A stretch of 64,000 nt of DNA from Batkoa obscura (Eukaryota > Entomophthoromycota > Entomophthoromycetes > Entomophthorales > Batkoaceae): positions 1 to 64,000 of the forward strand of contig JASVEC010000024.1 of the NCBI GenBank assembly GCA_030770535.1, in the 5' to 3' direction. Each line of letters begins with the position of its first letter. Within the stretch, counting starts at the first letter, position 1. A program made the translations under genes and the position numbers. Positions 1 to 11,049 of the stretch are shown piece after piece. The notes under the pieces are model-generated. The model was given only the letters and a program-made list of their open reading frames with translations, had not been told where the DNA came from and searched no databases.

Positions 1-21
1 TAATATTTAAGCTTTATTTAC

Positions 22-443
22 GTCCGATACAATGATTAACTCCAACGATTGGTTTTTTCCATAATAATGATAAAGTACGCGCTACTACTGCAACTGAAAT
101 CAATGGAGAACCCATTCCTGGACCTTTATACAGTTATAATAATTCATGTTTATATATTTATTATACCTTTGGTGAAACAAATGACATCAATTTGTCTACA
201 ATCAAGATTAGCAACTTTGAGTGCCTCTTTCAAAAGTCCAATAATGTGTTCACGATGATGTTTTGCAGTATCCTTAGGCAAAAATCCTTGCCCAGGTGGT
301 GTTATATAGGTATGTCTTAAATTGGCTAATATATTAGATTTGATCCTAACATTGTCTTTGAATGTGTGGCTTATAATTCCTACACCTAATTTGTTTGCTG
401 AACCTTCAAGCCCCAAAGCAATTATACTAGTTTGATTTTCCAT
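22..443 (-). CDS. KAE1: KAE1/OSGEP, tRNA threonylcarbamoyladenosine synthase subunit, 5' part only
   Basis: Catalytic subunit of the KEOPS/EKC complex that adds the threonylcarbamoyl group of t6A37 to ANN-decoding tRNAs. Exon 1 (167..443) begins with the ATG and reads [18 protein letters not shown], then [19 protein letters not shown], both hallmark Kae1 stretches of the ASKHA nucleotide-binding fold. A 43-nt intron (124..166) interrupts the conserved FTKGPGMG; exon 2 (22..123) gives [19 protein letters not shown] and ends in GVNHCIG, whose histidine belongs to the metal-binding HxxxH motif. A second donor (GTAAAT) at 21 leads out of the window, so the C-terminal two thirds are missing here. 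No mitochondrial presequence is visible, which fits the cytosolic/nuclear paralogue and not Qri7. Confidence 0.93.
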
Positions 444-945
444 TTCTAATGAATTAAAAAATATCTAAATTTATGAATGAGGTAATATTATTACTTTTGC
501 AAAAATTTAAATTCAAATAGCTACAATAACTTACAGTGTTGAATTTTAGTTGCAAATGACTAGTCATTCATTATAAAAGAGAATTAAGAACTAAACAGAG
601 TAAACCGCAATAAATATATCATTATCATAAAACCATCACTAGTAATTGCACAATTGAACTTCTACAGTTATATTAATAAGATTACAATTTATAAAAAATA
701 AGGCCAAAGTATGTAAAAACAAGATTTTGAAAATGGGTACCATCTTAAAAAGATTATTAAATGAAAAGCATTTTTACTACATTTTACCTTATAATTTCAA
801 GTGTATATATTTTTTATAATAGCTTGATTGGTAATTCTAAATTTTAGGCTTAAAAATAAACAAGGTATTAAAAGAAAATACGCTTTTAAATATAATGATA
901 AGAAAATAGTAAAATCATTATTAGTATGAAAAAGCTGATTATAAA

Positions 946-1045
946 TGGGGATATTTTTTTGGTTTCATTGCTCTTTCCATTTTTTAAGTGCTATTTAAGC
1001 GGAAAAATTGTTAGTAAAATTTTTAAGCAAAAAAGTACATCCCCA
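946..1045 (+). mobile_element. Foldback MITE copy 1 (TGGGG...CCCCA family)
   Basis: About 100 bp with TGGGGAT at the left end and ACATCCCCA at the right end, and the family core TTTAAGTGCTATTTAAGCGG in the middle. Flanks are AAA/AA instead of the usual TA, so the target duplication has decayed or never was TA here. Confidence 0.8.
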
Positions 1046-1237
1046 AATACAGCTTTAATTGTAGAGTGTAAAGTTATATGCATTTTTAAAGCAGTATAAT
1101 TTAAAAAATGAAAAGCTATCAATTTTTTTATAAAATAGACAAAAATTAAATATAAAAGTTTTAGATTTAACATAAATAGAAGTTAACATAATTATTCAAA
1201 AATAATTAATAATCATAAATATTTATAAAACAATATA

Positions 1238-1337
1238 TGGGGCTGTTTTTTCTGGTTTCATTATTTTTCCATTTTTTTAAGCGCTATTTGAGTGGAAATT
1301 TGTTGGTAAAATTCTTGAACACAAAAATACATCCTCA
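1238..1337 (+). mobile_element. Foldback MITE copy 2
   Basis: Same family and same orientation as the copy at 946, with left end TGGGG and right end CATCCTCA, flanked on both sides by TATA-like bases that include a TA duplication. The core AAGCGCTATTTGAG is recognisable. Confidence 0.8.
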
Positions 1338-1681
1338 TATATTAAATATATAAATATATATCCATTTTATATTTAAAAAACAATAAAACAATAAACAAAG
1401 CATACTTCAATTATCTATTTAAAATATTAAATCATGCTTCAATATATGCAAAAGACTCTTTAACCAATTTAATATTTAAAGAGCTTTTATTCAAAAAGTT
1501 CATAAAAAATTGTTTTAAAATTTAAAAGTTTTTATAAAATAAATAGTAGTTTTAAATACTAATCTTAATTTTTTTACTAAATATTGTAAAAAAAGTATAG
1601 CTGATGAACATCTTAGAAAATTTTTATAATAGAAAAATAGCTTTAAAACATTAAATAATATAGAAAATATTAATTAACTAG

Positions 1682-2144
1682 TGTGAAATCTGGTACTCAG
1701 TGTTTGGAGTCAAGAACGGCTATTGCTGGGTTGACTACACTATAAGTCGAAAGGTCTTAGTTTATGTGACTAAGATAGACTTGGATTATGAGGAATAGCA
1801 CGTAATAGGTTACAAGCTATATAATACAAATAGAATAGACAATACTAATGTAAATCTATGTAAAATACTACTAAGAAAACTTAGTGGCTTTATTAAATGT
1901 TCGAGATATCAAAGAATAGTTCAGTTAAAAAGCCTCGAACTACTATACTCTATAAACTCTTTTATACTCTGAAAAGTATAGATATCAAAATGAGAAGATA
2001 ATATTCTTTTGGATGGAGCTAGAAATTCTTATAGCAAATCAAACTAAGAATGTGGGATTGATTTTCTCTGAGCTCGAGAACACAACAGTTTAGGCGATTA
2101 TTATACTATAGTTAACCATAGGGCTGGCAAAGCGATATTCCACA
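1682..2144 (-). mobile_element. Solo-LTR-like fossil, family uncertain (perhaps Ty1/copia)
   Basis: A 463-bp block that starts TGTG and ends CACA, the TG...CA layout of long terminal repeats, lying inside a perfect 7-bp inverted repeat TAGTGTG/CACACTA. Read on the minus strand it has a TATA-like GAGTATAAAAGAG followed by an AATAAA, the order expected of an LTR promoter and polyadenylation site. The flanks share only CTA, so target duplication is weak. No internal retroelement coding region and no second LTR are present in the window, so I call it a solo LTR, apparently old. A non-autonomous DNA element with 7-bp ends is the alternative. Confidence 0.4.
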
Positions 2145-2307
2145 CTAATTCAGAAATTTATATCAAATTTAGTAGAAGTTCTACTAACTTATGATACAAA
2201 TTATAATAAAACAATTCAAAATTATTGAGCCGAGAGTACTTTTGATTTTTAACAAAAATTTATTATGTAATTTAAACAAAGCTTTTAAATTACAAAATCC
2301 TTAAAAA

Positions 2308-2343
2308 TTGGATAAAAAAATGAAATCAATTAAGACATCCCCA
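2308..2343 (-). mobile_element. Truncated foldback MITE end
   Basis: Only the right end of the family (GGATAAAAAAATGAAATCA then ACATCCCCA) survives. It sits 14 bp from a full copy (2358..2456) in the same orientation, so this was probably a tandem pair. Confidence 0.55.
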
Positions 2344-2357
2344 TATCATTAAATAAA

Positions 2358-2456
2358 TAGGGATATGCTTTTACGTTTAAGAATTTACTAACAAATTTTC
2401 CGCTTAAATAGCGCTTAGAAGATAGAAAAAATGATGAAGCCAAAAAAGCATCCCTA
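2358..2456 (-). mobile_element. Foldback MITE copy 3
   Basis: Opposite orientation to copies 1 and 2; the core TTTTCCGCTTAAATAGCGCTT is perfect while the terminal repeats are eroded to TAGGGAT and ATCCCTA. Confidence 0.78.
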
Positions 2457-2906
2457 AATGTTTAACTATTTAAATTTTAATTCAGCATTGTTCACAGATG
2501 CTAAAATTCAATTGTGTAATAACTATCAGTAATTTTTATAATCAATAGCTTAATTATTTATGCTAATTTACCACTAAGCTCTCAACTTTTTATTTTAGAA
2601 TGAATAGTTACTGCACAAATTAGATTTAATAGCCTTATCAAAATCAAATTTTGCAAGAGCACAATATTCCTTAAAATGTCCATATTTTTGAGAATTCCAA
2701 TAAAATTTTCAATAAACACTACAAGTAATTATTGGTTAATTGTCAACCCAGCTTGCAAAAGTTTCAAAAAGTTCTAAATTTTTTAGCCAATAACCTTATT
2801 TTTGCAAGGGTGAAAATTTTTTTCAATAGTTAAAACGAAATTCAAATAATTTAAAAAATTCTCTCCCGGTTGATAACTTATACCTTCTGGTGTTCAATTA
2901 ATTAAA

Positions 2907-4046
2907 ATGTCCAAGTAAGTAAACTATCCAATAGTTCCTAATACTAGATCTCTTTACTCCATATGGTTTCAGCGGCATCGAACTTAAATTGCAGTAGGTA
3001 AATTAGTTTTGAAGCAGTTTAATCTAACAAATTACCTGTAAAACTTAATACCTTAATAAGCTGGCTTCGGCTACTGTAATATATTAAGTTACTCATGACT
3101 TATACTAAACTTGGTGTACGTTTCACCAAGGCTATATTCGGAATACTATAGTAGTTCCATATATAGTTGTTTACTGTATATCAAGAAGTGCCGCTGTCAC
3201 TGCTGTTCCTTGCTATATGCATTGCCAGTTTTGAATGGGCTGATTACAGTAAAATACTAAAGCGTTATTATAGTTTCGAAATCCTCAAACCTGAATCTCT
3301 TTTAAAGAAGGAAGCTGCTCTTGCTAAAGCTACTGAAGAAGCCAAGCAAAAGGAAGAAGCTCAAAAGCAAGTAAGGATAATTCATTGTATTCAATAATTT
3401 TGTTTAACTTGAAACTTAGGCTAAAAAAGAGCTTAACAAAACCATTATTGCTCGTGCTGCCAAGTATGCTAAGGAATACCACGCAAAAGAACGTAGTGAA
3501 ATTGCTGCCCGCCGTCAAGCTCGTTCAGTTGGAAACTTCTACGTTCCAGCTCAACCAAAACTTGCTTTTGTTATCCGTACCAAAGGTATTAACAAGATTG
3601 CCCCAAAACCACGTAAGATTCTCCAACTTTTACGTCTTCTCCAAATCAACAATGGTATCTTTATTAGATTAACTAAAGCTACCAAGCAAATGCTTCAAAT
3701 CATTGAACCATATATTACTTACGGAGAACCAAATCTTAAAACCGTTAAAGAGCTTATCTACAAACGTGGTTATGGTAAGATTGATCGTCAACGTATCCGT
3801 CTTCTCAAGAATGAGCTCATTGAAAAATCCCTTGGTAAATATGGTATCATTTGTGTTGAAGATCTTATTCACGAGATCTACACTGTTGGTCCACACTTCA
3901 AACAAGCCAACAACTTCTTATGGCCATTCAAGCTTTCTTCCCCAACTGGTGGATGGAAAGGAAAGAAATCCAAGCATTTCATTATTGGAGGTAACACTGG
4001 TGATCGTGAATCTCGTATTAACAACCTTGTTCGTCAAATGAACTAA
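2907..4046 (+). CDS. RPL7: 60S ribosomal protein L7 (uL30)
   Basis: Large-subunit ribosomal protein. Exons 2907..2914, 3274..3370 and 3420..4046 give 243 residues, almost the same as yeast Rpl7 (244). The N-terminus [15 protein letters not shown] matches the yeast start region; the body contains [52 protein letters not shown] and [13 protein letters not shown], all diagnostic. Exon 1 encodes only MSN up to the second base of the third codon, a layout typical of fungal ribosomal protein genes. Intron 1 is long (359 nt, donor GTAAGT, branch ATACTAA, acceptor TATAG), intron 2 is 49 nt. Codon use is richer in C-ending codons than most neighbours, as expected for a highly expressed gene. The very short first exon is inferred from phase and start context. 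Confidence 0.95.
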
Positions 4047-4250
4047 GTTATAAATAAAATAAAGTGATTTCATTAAAGTTTATTTTTAATACTAATTTAT
4101 TAGTTGTGTTTTCATACCTTTTGATGTGTATATCTTATGATCTTTAGTATCAGACATATTCACAGCCTTTAAAATTTAACTTTTGTATACAAATGAAATT
4201 TTATAAATTTATTAAAATTTAAAATAACGAATTAGGTTAGTAAAATAAGA

Positions 4251-6782
4251 TTATATTCGAAATTCAGCGACATGCTCTTCTCTTAATATATTTATCTCAT
4301 CAATATGAACTTTAGATTTGTAAACGCAAAATGCAAGTTTAAGAAGTTTAGGGGTTTGTCTAGCTATCCGTTGAGGTATAGATTTTAAGTAGTTATAAAT
4401 TGAGGATGAGCTATTTAACCTTAAAAGATTATCCATATTAAGTTCAAGCATTGCTAAAGAAATGCGAAACAATGTTGCATCTCCTTCAATTAAAAATACA
4501 TCCCAGATTCTTAAGACCAATGGAAATGGAGCGCAGCTCGTAAAAAGTGAAAGAAACCAGTTAAAGGTAATGGCTCCAAGATCTACCCCTAACATATCAA
4601 AGTGGCGATTTAATCTAGGAAGGTACTTACTAACAAAGTCTTTTAACACCCTTTGATCAGCTTGAGAAACTAATAGGGTGCTAGTAAAGTATTCCGATGG
4701 TAATACGTGTTCAATAATAGCAGCTAATGTCCAAAAAACTTCTTCTTCAGTAGGTAATACCAAAAGTAGTGTTGCAGCTATCAAATTCATACTTTGGCAA
4801 TACCCTACTGAAGGATTATGAATAGAATAGGCTAATAGTATTCGATAAAGCTTTTCAACACCCTGACCTTCTGATGAAAAATAGGTATTATTTGGCATAG
4901 TTCTATGAATATCTAACTCAATTTGGGGTTTGAATGGTGAGGAAGATACAATAGATTTCATAATGAGTCCTTGATAATAGCCTATTTCATTCATCTGTGA
5001 TCCTCCAGAGCATTCAAACCAGAGTTTGGCCCTAAAACGCGCTGGTATGCCAGCTCTGGCCAGGTGCCGCAATTCACGTCTCTTTTCTATGGATAATCTT
5101 GATATGACTAGGTTTTTACGTTGTGAAAGAATAGAAAATTTTGAACAAACTTTTTCTGAGCTAGAATTGCTACTTGGGGCTAAGGGATGCGGAAGTCGAT
5201 TTTCGTTCTCTAAATCATTTAGCTCGTTTTTCAATTCGATTATTGGAGCATGCTGATCCATAAAGTTATCCCAACGCTCATCATGGTCAAGTCGAGGTGA
5301 GTCATCTTTAGTATCAACAAATTGAGAGAGTAGTTTACTAACTGCAGGTAAGGTTGCATTTGCAGTATGTAAACCCTGAGTTGTAAATGATGATATTCCT
5401 ATTGTAGGTGATGTACAATTAGAGTTTACAAAAGCTGGTTGTTCTAAATCTTTTCCAATTGGGTATGTATTGGCATGAGTAAATGGCGGAGAAGCAATAA
5501 CTATTGACCCTCTTCTAGACCAGTACTGACTATTTGATAATGGTGTCATTTCAAGGTACATGTTTTCATTTTCTGAAGGACTAGCACATAGTTCTGGAAG
5601 CTCGTTATTGGGCGAAAATTGGTCTTCAGTTGATAAATATGGACTGAAAGGTGAGTCAAAAACTAAATTTTGATCACTATTGGTATTGCAAAGCTTTGAA
5701 TCGAGATTCTTTTCTTCAAGGTTTTGAACTACCATTTCGTATCCAAAATCATTATTATCTTCAGCAGTGGTTGGTAGTCCATTTAAATGGTATGTTGGTT
5801 CTTGTTTAACATTCTGAACTCTAGTTAAAAGTCCTAGAGTCCATTCTGAAATTTTTTTAGAAGTACGTTTGGAATTTGTATGAAGAGTTGAAGTCCCAGA
5901 GGTATGTGAATTTGTAAGAAGATTGGAGGCTAAGGTAATAGCTTTGAAATGGAATGGTTTAGGGATTGGTTGAGTTACATTAGTGTTTTCAGCTTCTTTA
6001 TCAAGGATAAATCCTTCAAGTTTATCATTAGATTTGGAACTTATTAGTGAAGAGTAAGAGAAGGTGGATGCATTATCGCTATCATAATTAGGAGAAGTAG
6101 TAGTACAGTCATTGCTAATCTTTAATGATTTATCAACATTTTTATTCAGATGTGAATTTTGATGCTCATTATGTAAATCTAAATTAAAAGAACAGTCACT
6201 ATGTAAATCTAATGACTTTCTTTTATCTAAAAGGTCACTTAACAATCCTTTGCCCGGTTTAAATAATTTAGAAGAGTATGTATAAATAGATTCTTCCTTT
6301 TCAGTTGAAGATAATATTTGTGAATTAATGGTCGATAAGTTGTTATTTTTAGAACGTGGTATCTTAAGCAACCCTGAAGTTATTTTTCTTTTCAAATTAA
6401 TAATGTCTTCATCTTTCTGACAAGATTGGATATAAACGTTATTGAGCTCACGAGAAAGGTACTTGATTAATAACATAGGGGAGCAGGGTAGCCCAGTTAA
6501 AATTAAATCTAACTCTTGGTCCGGTATCTCAAAAATCTGAGCAGAAATTGGAATACGATAGATATTGCTGGAATCATTGGATCTACTATTATCCATAAGA
6601 GGTGTTTCATTGATAAATTCCTTGCCGTTTATCAAAACATCATGTAAATAATCGTTAAGACTACTCCTAAATTCAACTGAGCTAACTTCAATACGACATA
6701 AGTTTGGTTTGAGAGAATTCCAACTTTCCGATAATGGATGTTCCTGAGCTAATGATATTGATTCCGTGCCTTTAGTTGTCAT
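4251..6782 (-). CDS. TBC-domain Rab GTPase-activating protein
   Basis: An intronless 843-residue protein. Residues about 578-790 form a TBC/RabGAP domain, which speeds GTP hydrolysis by Rab GTPases in membrane traffic. The arginine finger lies in IELDIHRTMPNN (R near 627) and the glutamine finger in SVGYCQSMN (Q near 663), so both catalytic residues are present and the protein should be active. Further family landmarks are GIPARFRAKLW at the domain start and FPLVLRIWDVFLIEGD. The first 570 residues are Ser/Asn-rich, apparently disordered, with no domain I recognise. The domain order and sequence recall fungal Gyp/Mdr1-like and GRTP1-like GAPs, but the Rab target cannot be told. It is convergent with RPL7, 204 bp apart. 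Confidence 0.9.
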   Translation of the reverse strand: MTTKGTESISLAQEHPLSESWNSLKPNLCRIEVSSVEFRSSLNDYLHDVLINGKEFINETPLMDNSRSNDSSNIYRIPISAQIFEIPDQELDLILTGLPCSPMLLIKYLSRELNNVYIQSCQKDEDIINLKRKITSGLLKIPRSKNNNLSTINSQILSSTEKEESIYTYSSKLFKPGKGLLSDLLDKRKSLDLHSDCSFNLDLHNEHQNSHLNKNVDKSLKISNDCTTTSPNYDSDNASTFSYSSLISSKSNDKLEGFILDKEAENTNVTQPIPKPFHFKAITLASNLLTNSHTSGTSTLHTNSKRTSKKISEWTLGLLTRVQNVKQEPTYHLNGLPTTAEDNNDFGYEMVVQNLEEKNLDSKLCNTNSDQNLVFDSPFSPYLSTEDQFSPNNELPELCASPSENENMYLEMTPLSNSQYWSRRGSIVIASPPFTHANTYPIGKDLEQPAFVNSNCTSPTIGISSFTTQGLHTANATLPAVSKLLSQFVDTKDDSPRLDHDERWDNFMDQHAPIIELKNELNDLENENRLPHPLAPSSNSSSEKVCSKFSILSQRKNLVISRLSIEKRRELRHLARAGIPARFRAKLWFECSGGSQMNEIGYYQGLIMKSIVSSSPFKPQIELDIHRTMPNNTYFSSEGQGVEKLYRILLAYSIHNPSVGYCQSMNLIAATLLLVLPTEEEVFWTLAAIIEHVLPSEYFTSTLLVSQADQRVLKDFVSKYLPRLNRHFDMLGVDLGAITFNWFLSLFTSCAPFPLVLRIWDVFLIEGDATLFRISLAMLELNMDNLLRLNSSSSIYNYLKSIPQRIARQTPKLLKLAFCVYKSKVHIDEINILREEHVAEFRI

Positions 6783-8164
6783 ATAACTTAATTTGTATTA
6801 ATGAGGTTCTTTGTATGAAAGATAAGTATATACTAATCTTGAGGTTCAATTCTATTTATCAAAGTAACAGTATGTAAATCTAAATGCTCTTTAATATTAG
6901 GTGATAATATGTTTAAATAAAAATTTCAAAAAGCAGTATTTTCTAATCCATAAACAAAACAAAAAAATGAATATTATGAAAAGATGATCAATATAGCATT
7001 TAGTTTTGACTACACTACTAGTATTAATTAGTTTATCGTCAAATAAATGAATTTGATGAAATCGAGAATAAAATAGATTCCGTTAAATTGAACCAAATAG
7101 ACTAAAATGAAACTTAAATTTAACTGAAATTAATTTAAAAGATTTCTAATAGAAATGGCAGCTATTGGTTAAAATACATTAAATGAAACAAATACATTTT
7201 TATTACAGCTTATTTACAAAGCACCAATTTACAAAACTTATTTGATTGGTAGATATAAATAGACAAAAAATGATTTATTAATTTCCTTGTTTGAATTGTA
7301 ACATTTGCGTAATAATTTAAACTCGTTTATTATAAGTATAATATTAAATATTAGAAATATTAGTTACAGCTTTATTTAATATTTCAATGAATAAAATTAA
7401 ATAATTTATAGATAAAATGGAAAGAGATACTCAAAGTCAGAGCTATTTGCATTTAAATTTGATTTATCCTAACATATCTTTGTAGGAATGAATAAAGTGT
7501 CAAAAATTAAAAGTTCAAAGTATCCTTTTTATTTACATGACAAAGTCACTATAATAATAAGTGTGAAATTTAAAGTTAATATTCATGTCATAGTATATAT
7601 TTTATCAAGCATCCTATAAACTGATAAGTAATGGGATCATTGCATTTTTATATCTAACAAATAAAAAAAGATGTTAGGTCTGAGATAGAAAATTATCTAC
7701 AATGTTATATTTGAATAGAAAATCAATAAAGATATTGAATATCAACTTAATATTCTAGTTTGATTCTTTTCAAGATTTTGTTGAAAAAGGTAGTTTAAGA
7801 TATATTGATTGTAATTTTATATTTAACATAATGTTGTAGTTAAAACTATAAAAATTAGGAAGATTACTCAGATCAATATATTTTAGATACAGCAACTAAT
7901 TTTAAAGCAAATTCATATCACTACTTATTTCGCCTTTAAATTACCTACTTAATAAAAAAAGTTCAAATAAAAAGAGGAATACTATGCTATACCAAAAATA
8001 CTTTTTACTTTTAGAATTCTTACTATCTATATAACAAAGTTTCTAATGACTGTTTGTAATTTAAATAAAATTTAATATTTTATTTTATATATGTGGTAAA
8101 ATCTATTATAAAAATGATGATTGAATCTATTTTTAAAGTTATATTTCATTCATGGTTAATAAGT
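6783..8164. other. AT-rich spacer between the RabGAP and PET117
   Basis: About 1.4 kb that includes the RabGAP promoter on its left side. I see no coding frame, RNA gene or foldback element in it. Confidence 0.6.
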
Positions 8165-8482
8165 TTAATTGCTCGTGGCTGAAACGTTTTGATCCTTTTC
8201 TAGTTCTCTTTGTAGTTTCTGCTGATATTCTAAATCCAACTGATTCTGTCTTTTTATTTTGGCCTTTTCATCATCTCTTCTTGGGCCTTCACGCATTATC
8301 TAAAATACATACGTAAGTATTTGTTCTTATAAAATTGAATATAGAGTAGTTTCTGAAATTATAATAATCATATAATCTTTACTTACAAATCTTTCTTCTA
8401 TCTGCATATAATGAACACCTACGACAGTAATTACTGCAAACGTTATTGAAGCGGCAAATGTTAGCTTTGCTTTTGATGACAT
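8165..8482 (-). CDS. PET117: Pet117-like cytochrome c oxidase assembly factor
   Basis: Small mitochondrial inner-membrane protein needed for complex IV assembly (it links heme A synthase Cox15). Exons 8387..8482 and 8165..8299 give 76 residues. The start MSSKAKLTFAASITFAVITV closely follows the Pet117 pattern of SKxxxxxxS followed by a single membrane segment and VVGVHYMQ; then comes a charged tail EERFIMREGPRRDDEKAKIK and a short coiled coil QQKLQREL. The 87-nt intron has donor GTAAGT and acceptor TTTTAG. Length is like human PET117 (81) and shorter than yeast. It is divergent from INO1. Confidence 0.85.
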
Positions 8483-8896
8483 TAAGGTAAACTATGTTAA
8501 ATATTATGAGATATTATCAATTATTTTACATTTTTTGAAAATATTCTTCAAATAACATATGGTCAATGATTGGCCTATTTGCCATGAACCCCAAAATTAA
8601 ACTGAAATTTTCGAAACTCATGGCTAAGAGAAAAATTGAAACACATGAACCAATAAAGAGTAACGTACGATTTTCAAAAGTATATAATCATTATTTTATA
8701 GACAAGAGACTTTATACAACTTTCATCCAAACTTCAAAAAAGTATTACCTTTTTGAAGTTTTATTAAAGCCAACACGTTCGCTAACTTACTATCTTCTTT
8801 ACATAACCCGTTTCGAGGCCATAAAAGAGTCGGTACCAAACCTAAAACAAATAAGTAGAATTCCAACTCTTCCTTGAAGCAACTTATATTTTAAAA
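8483..8896. promoter_or_regulatory. Shared upstream region of PET117 and INO1
   Basis: 414 bp between the two divergent start codons. It contains a CATATG E-box-like hexamer near 8550, but I cannot see a clear yeast-type inositol response element (CATGTGAAAT). A 312-bp open frame on the plus strand here (8566..8877) shows no recognisable protein features and is probably leader sequence. Confidence 0.5.
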
Positions 8897-10529
8897 ATGT
8901 CACCAGCAAATTTAATTTACAATAATGTTCCAGAAACTACTGAACCCCTTAAGGTTAAAGTAGATTCTGAGAATACTGTCTATACTGACGAGCACATAAT
9001 TTCCAACTATGTTTATCGTAACTCAAAAGCTATCCGTGATGTCAATGGTAACTTTAAAGTCACCCCAATTAACAAAGCTTATACTTTTAAAACTGAAATT
9101 CAAGTTCCAAAAGTTGGGTAAGTATTATTATTAATTATGGTTTTATATTTATATTTATACTCAATTTAGTTTGATGATGGTAGGTTGGGGTGGTAACAAT
9201 GGTTCTACTCTTACTGCTTCTATCATTGCTAATCGTAAGGATATGAAATGGATGACTAAAGAAGGAGAAAAATCTAGTAATTATTTCGGTTCTTTAGTTA
9301 TGGCATCTACCCTTAAAATTGGTATTGATGAAGAAGGTAAAGATGTATTTATTCCATTTAATGATTTACTTCCAATGGTCCACCCAAATGATTTAGTTTT
9401 GGGTGGATGGGATATTTCAGATTTTAATCTCGCTCAAGCTATGGAAAGAGCTCAAGTATTAGATTATGATTTACAATCCAAATTAAAAGAAGAACTTTCA
9501 AGTCTCAAACCATTACCATCCATTTATTATCCTGATTTTATTGCTGCTAATCAAGGAGAACGTGCTAATAATGTACTTCCAGGTAATAATAAATGGGAAC
9601 ATTTGGAAAAGATTCGTTCGGATATTCGTAATTTCAAACAAGATAATGGACTTGATAAAGTTATTGTTATTTGGACTGCTAATACTGAACGTTTTGCCAG
9701 TATCATCCCAGGTGTCAATGATAGCGCTGATAATCTTTTACAAGCTGTTAAAAATAGTCATGAAGAAATTTCTCCATCCACTATCTTTGCTCTTGCTTCC
9801 ATTATGGAAAATACTCCATTCATTAATGGTTCTCCACAAAATACGTTTGTACCAGGCTGTGTTGAATTTGCTGAAAAGAACCGTGTTCATATTGGTGGTG
9901 ATGATTTTAAGAGTGGACAAACTAAAGTTAAATCTGTATTAGTTGACTTTTTAGTTAATGCAGGTATTAAACCTACTTCTATTACTAGTTATAATCATTT
10001 AGGTAACAATGATGGTATGAATCTCTCTGCTCCACAACAATTTCGTTCCAAAGAAATCTCAAAAAGTAATGTAGTCGATGATATGGTAGCTGCCAATAGA
10101 ATTCTTTATAAGAAAAATGAACATCCAGATCATGTAGTAGTTATTAAGTATGTACCTAATGTAGGTGATTCTAAACGTGCTTTAGATGAATATGTTAGTG
10201 AAATTTTTATGGGTGGTAAGAACACTATTTCTTTATATAATACTTGTGAAGATTCTTTACTTGCTTCTCCACTTATTATTGATCTTGTTGTGATTACTGA
10301 ACTTATGACTCGTATCCAATTTAAGACTGATGAAATCACTGAATTTGCTCCTTTCCACTCAGTTCTTTCTATCTTATCTTATATGCTTAAGGCTCCTATG
10401 GTTCCTCCTGGTACCGCTGTCGTTAATGCTCTCTCTAAACAACGTAATGCAATGGAAAACATTCTTCGTGCTTGTATTGGATTAGAACCACAGAATGATA
10501 TGCTTTTAGAATCCAAAGCTTTCCACTAA
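8897..10529 (+). CDS. INO1: Inositol-3-phosphate synthase
   Basis: NAD-dependent cytosolic enzyme that turns glucose-6-phosphate into myo-inositol-3-phosphate, the first step of inositol and phosphatidylinositol synthesis. Exons 8897..9117 and 9170..10529 give 526 residues (yeast Ino1 has 533). Seen in order: [14 protein letters not shown] (Rossmann NAD site, near residue 75), SWD-type [104 protein letters not shown] and [14 protein letters not shown], i.e. all the family blocks including the catalytic lysine regions. The 52-nt intron falls just before the Rossmann glycines. The gene uses many CC- and GT-type codons, which suggests strong expression. Confidence 0.97.
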
Positions 10530-11049
10530 ACTTAACTGATACTATGAAAACTATTTTTCATTTTACCTTTAATTATTTTACTATCATTCAACTTTGTTTC
10601 TAAAAAAATCTAACAGATAATTCAACTAAAAAGCTTTTAGTTGCTTACATTATTAACACATTTAAAAGAATTGATATTATTATGTAAGTATTGATTAATT
10701 CATACATATCAAGAATAACTTTTAAAACCTTATATCTTTAATATTATTCAAAAAAAGCTATTTAGATAGGTCAAACTAATGATGTTTAAGTTTATCTTTG
10801 AACTATTTAAGTCAGTTCTATTAAATAGTAGTATTTTGGACTCATTTGATATAATTAGAGTAAGTTTTATTGGGCAAATCAAAGAAAATAAGTACATTAC
10901 TTATCTAATAATTATATACTTGTCTTATATTTATCTAATTTACGCCTAATATCATATATGATTAACAATGTCTAACTTTTCAAAATTCTAAAATATAAAT
11001 TCTAAAATAAATTAGAATAGATTTAATGTGAATCAATTGGCATTGAGAA
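10530..11049. other. Spacer between INO1 and the first C2 gene
   Basis: 520 bp of AT-rich sequence between two 3' ends; it must hold both polyadenylation regions. Nothing else recognised. Confidence 0.6.

Larger units (their letters stand above)
444..2906. other. AT-rich spacer between KAE1 and RPL7
   Basis: About 2.5 kb with no supportable coding region. It holds two intact copies of the TGGGGATG/CATCCCCA foldback element (946..1045 and 1238..1337), a solo-LTR-like fossil (1682..2144), and a truncated plus a full foldback copy near 2308..2456. The last few hundred bases before 2907 must contain the RPL7 promoter. Confidence 0.7.

Noticed and set aside
991-1173. A 60-codon frame on the minus strand at 991..1173
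   Set aside because: It runs through the first MITE copy and ends in AT-rich spacer.
2915-3273. snoRNA in RPL7 intron 1
   Set aside because: No C/D (RTGATGA/CTGA pair in place) or H/ACA boxes were found with proper spacing; only a hairpin is seen.
8566-8877. A 103-codon open frame just upstream of INO1
   Set aside because: Basic low-complexity composition, no domain, overlaps the INO1 leader and the shared PET117 promoter; likely chance.
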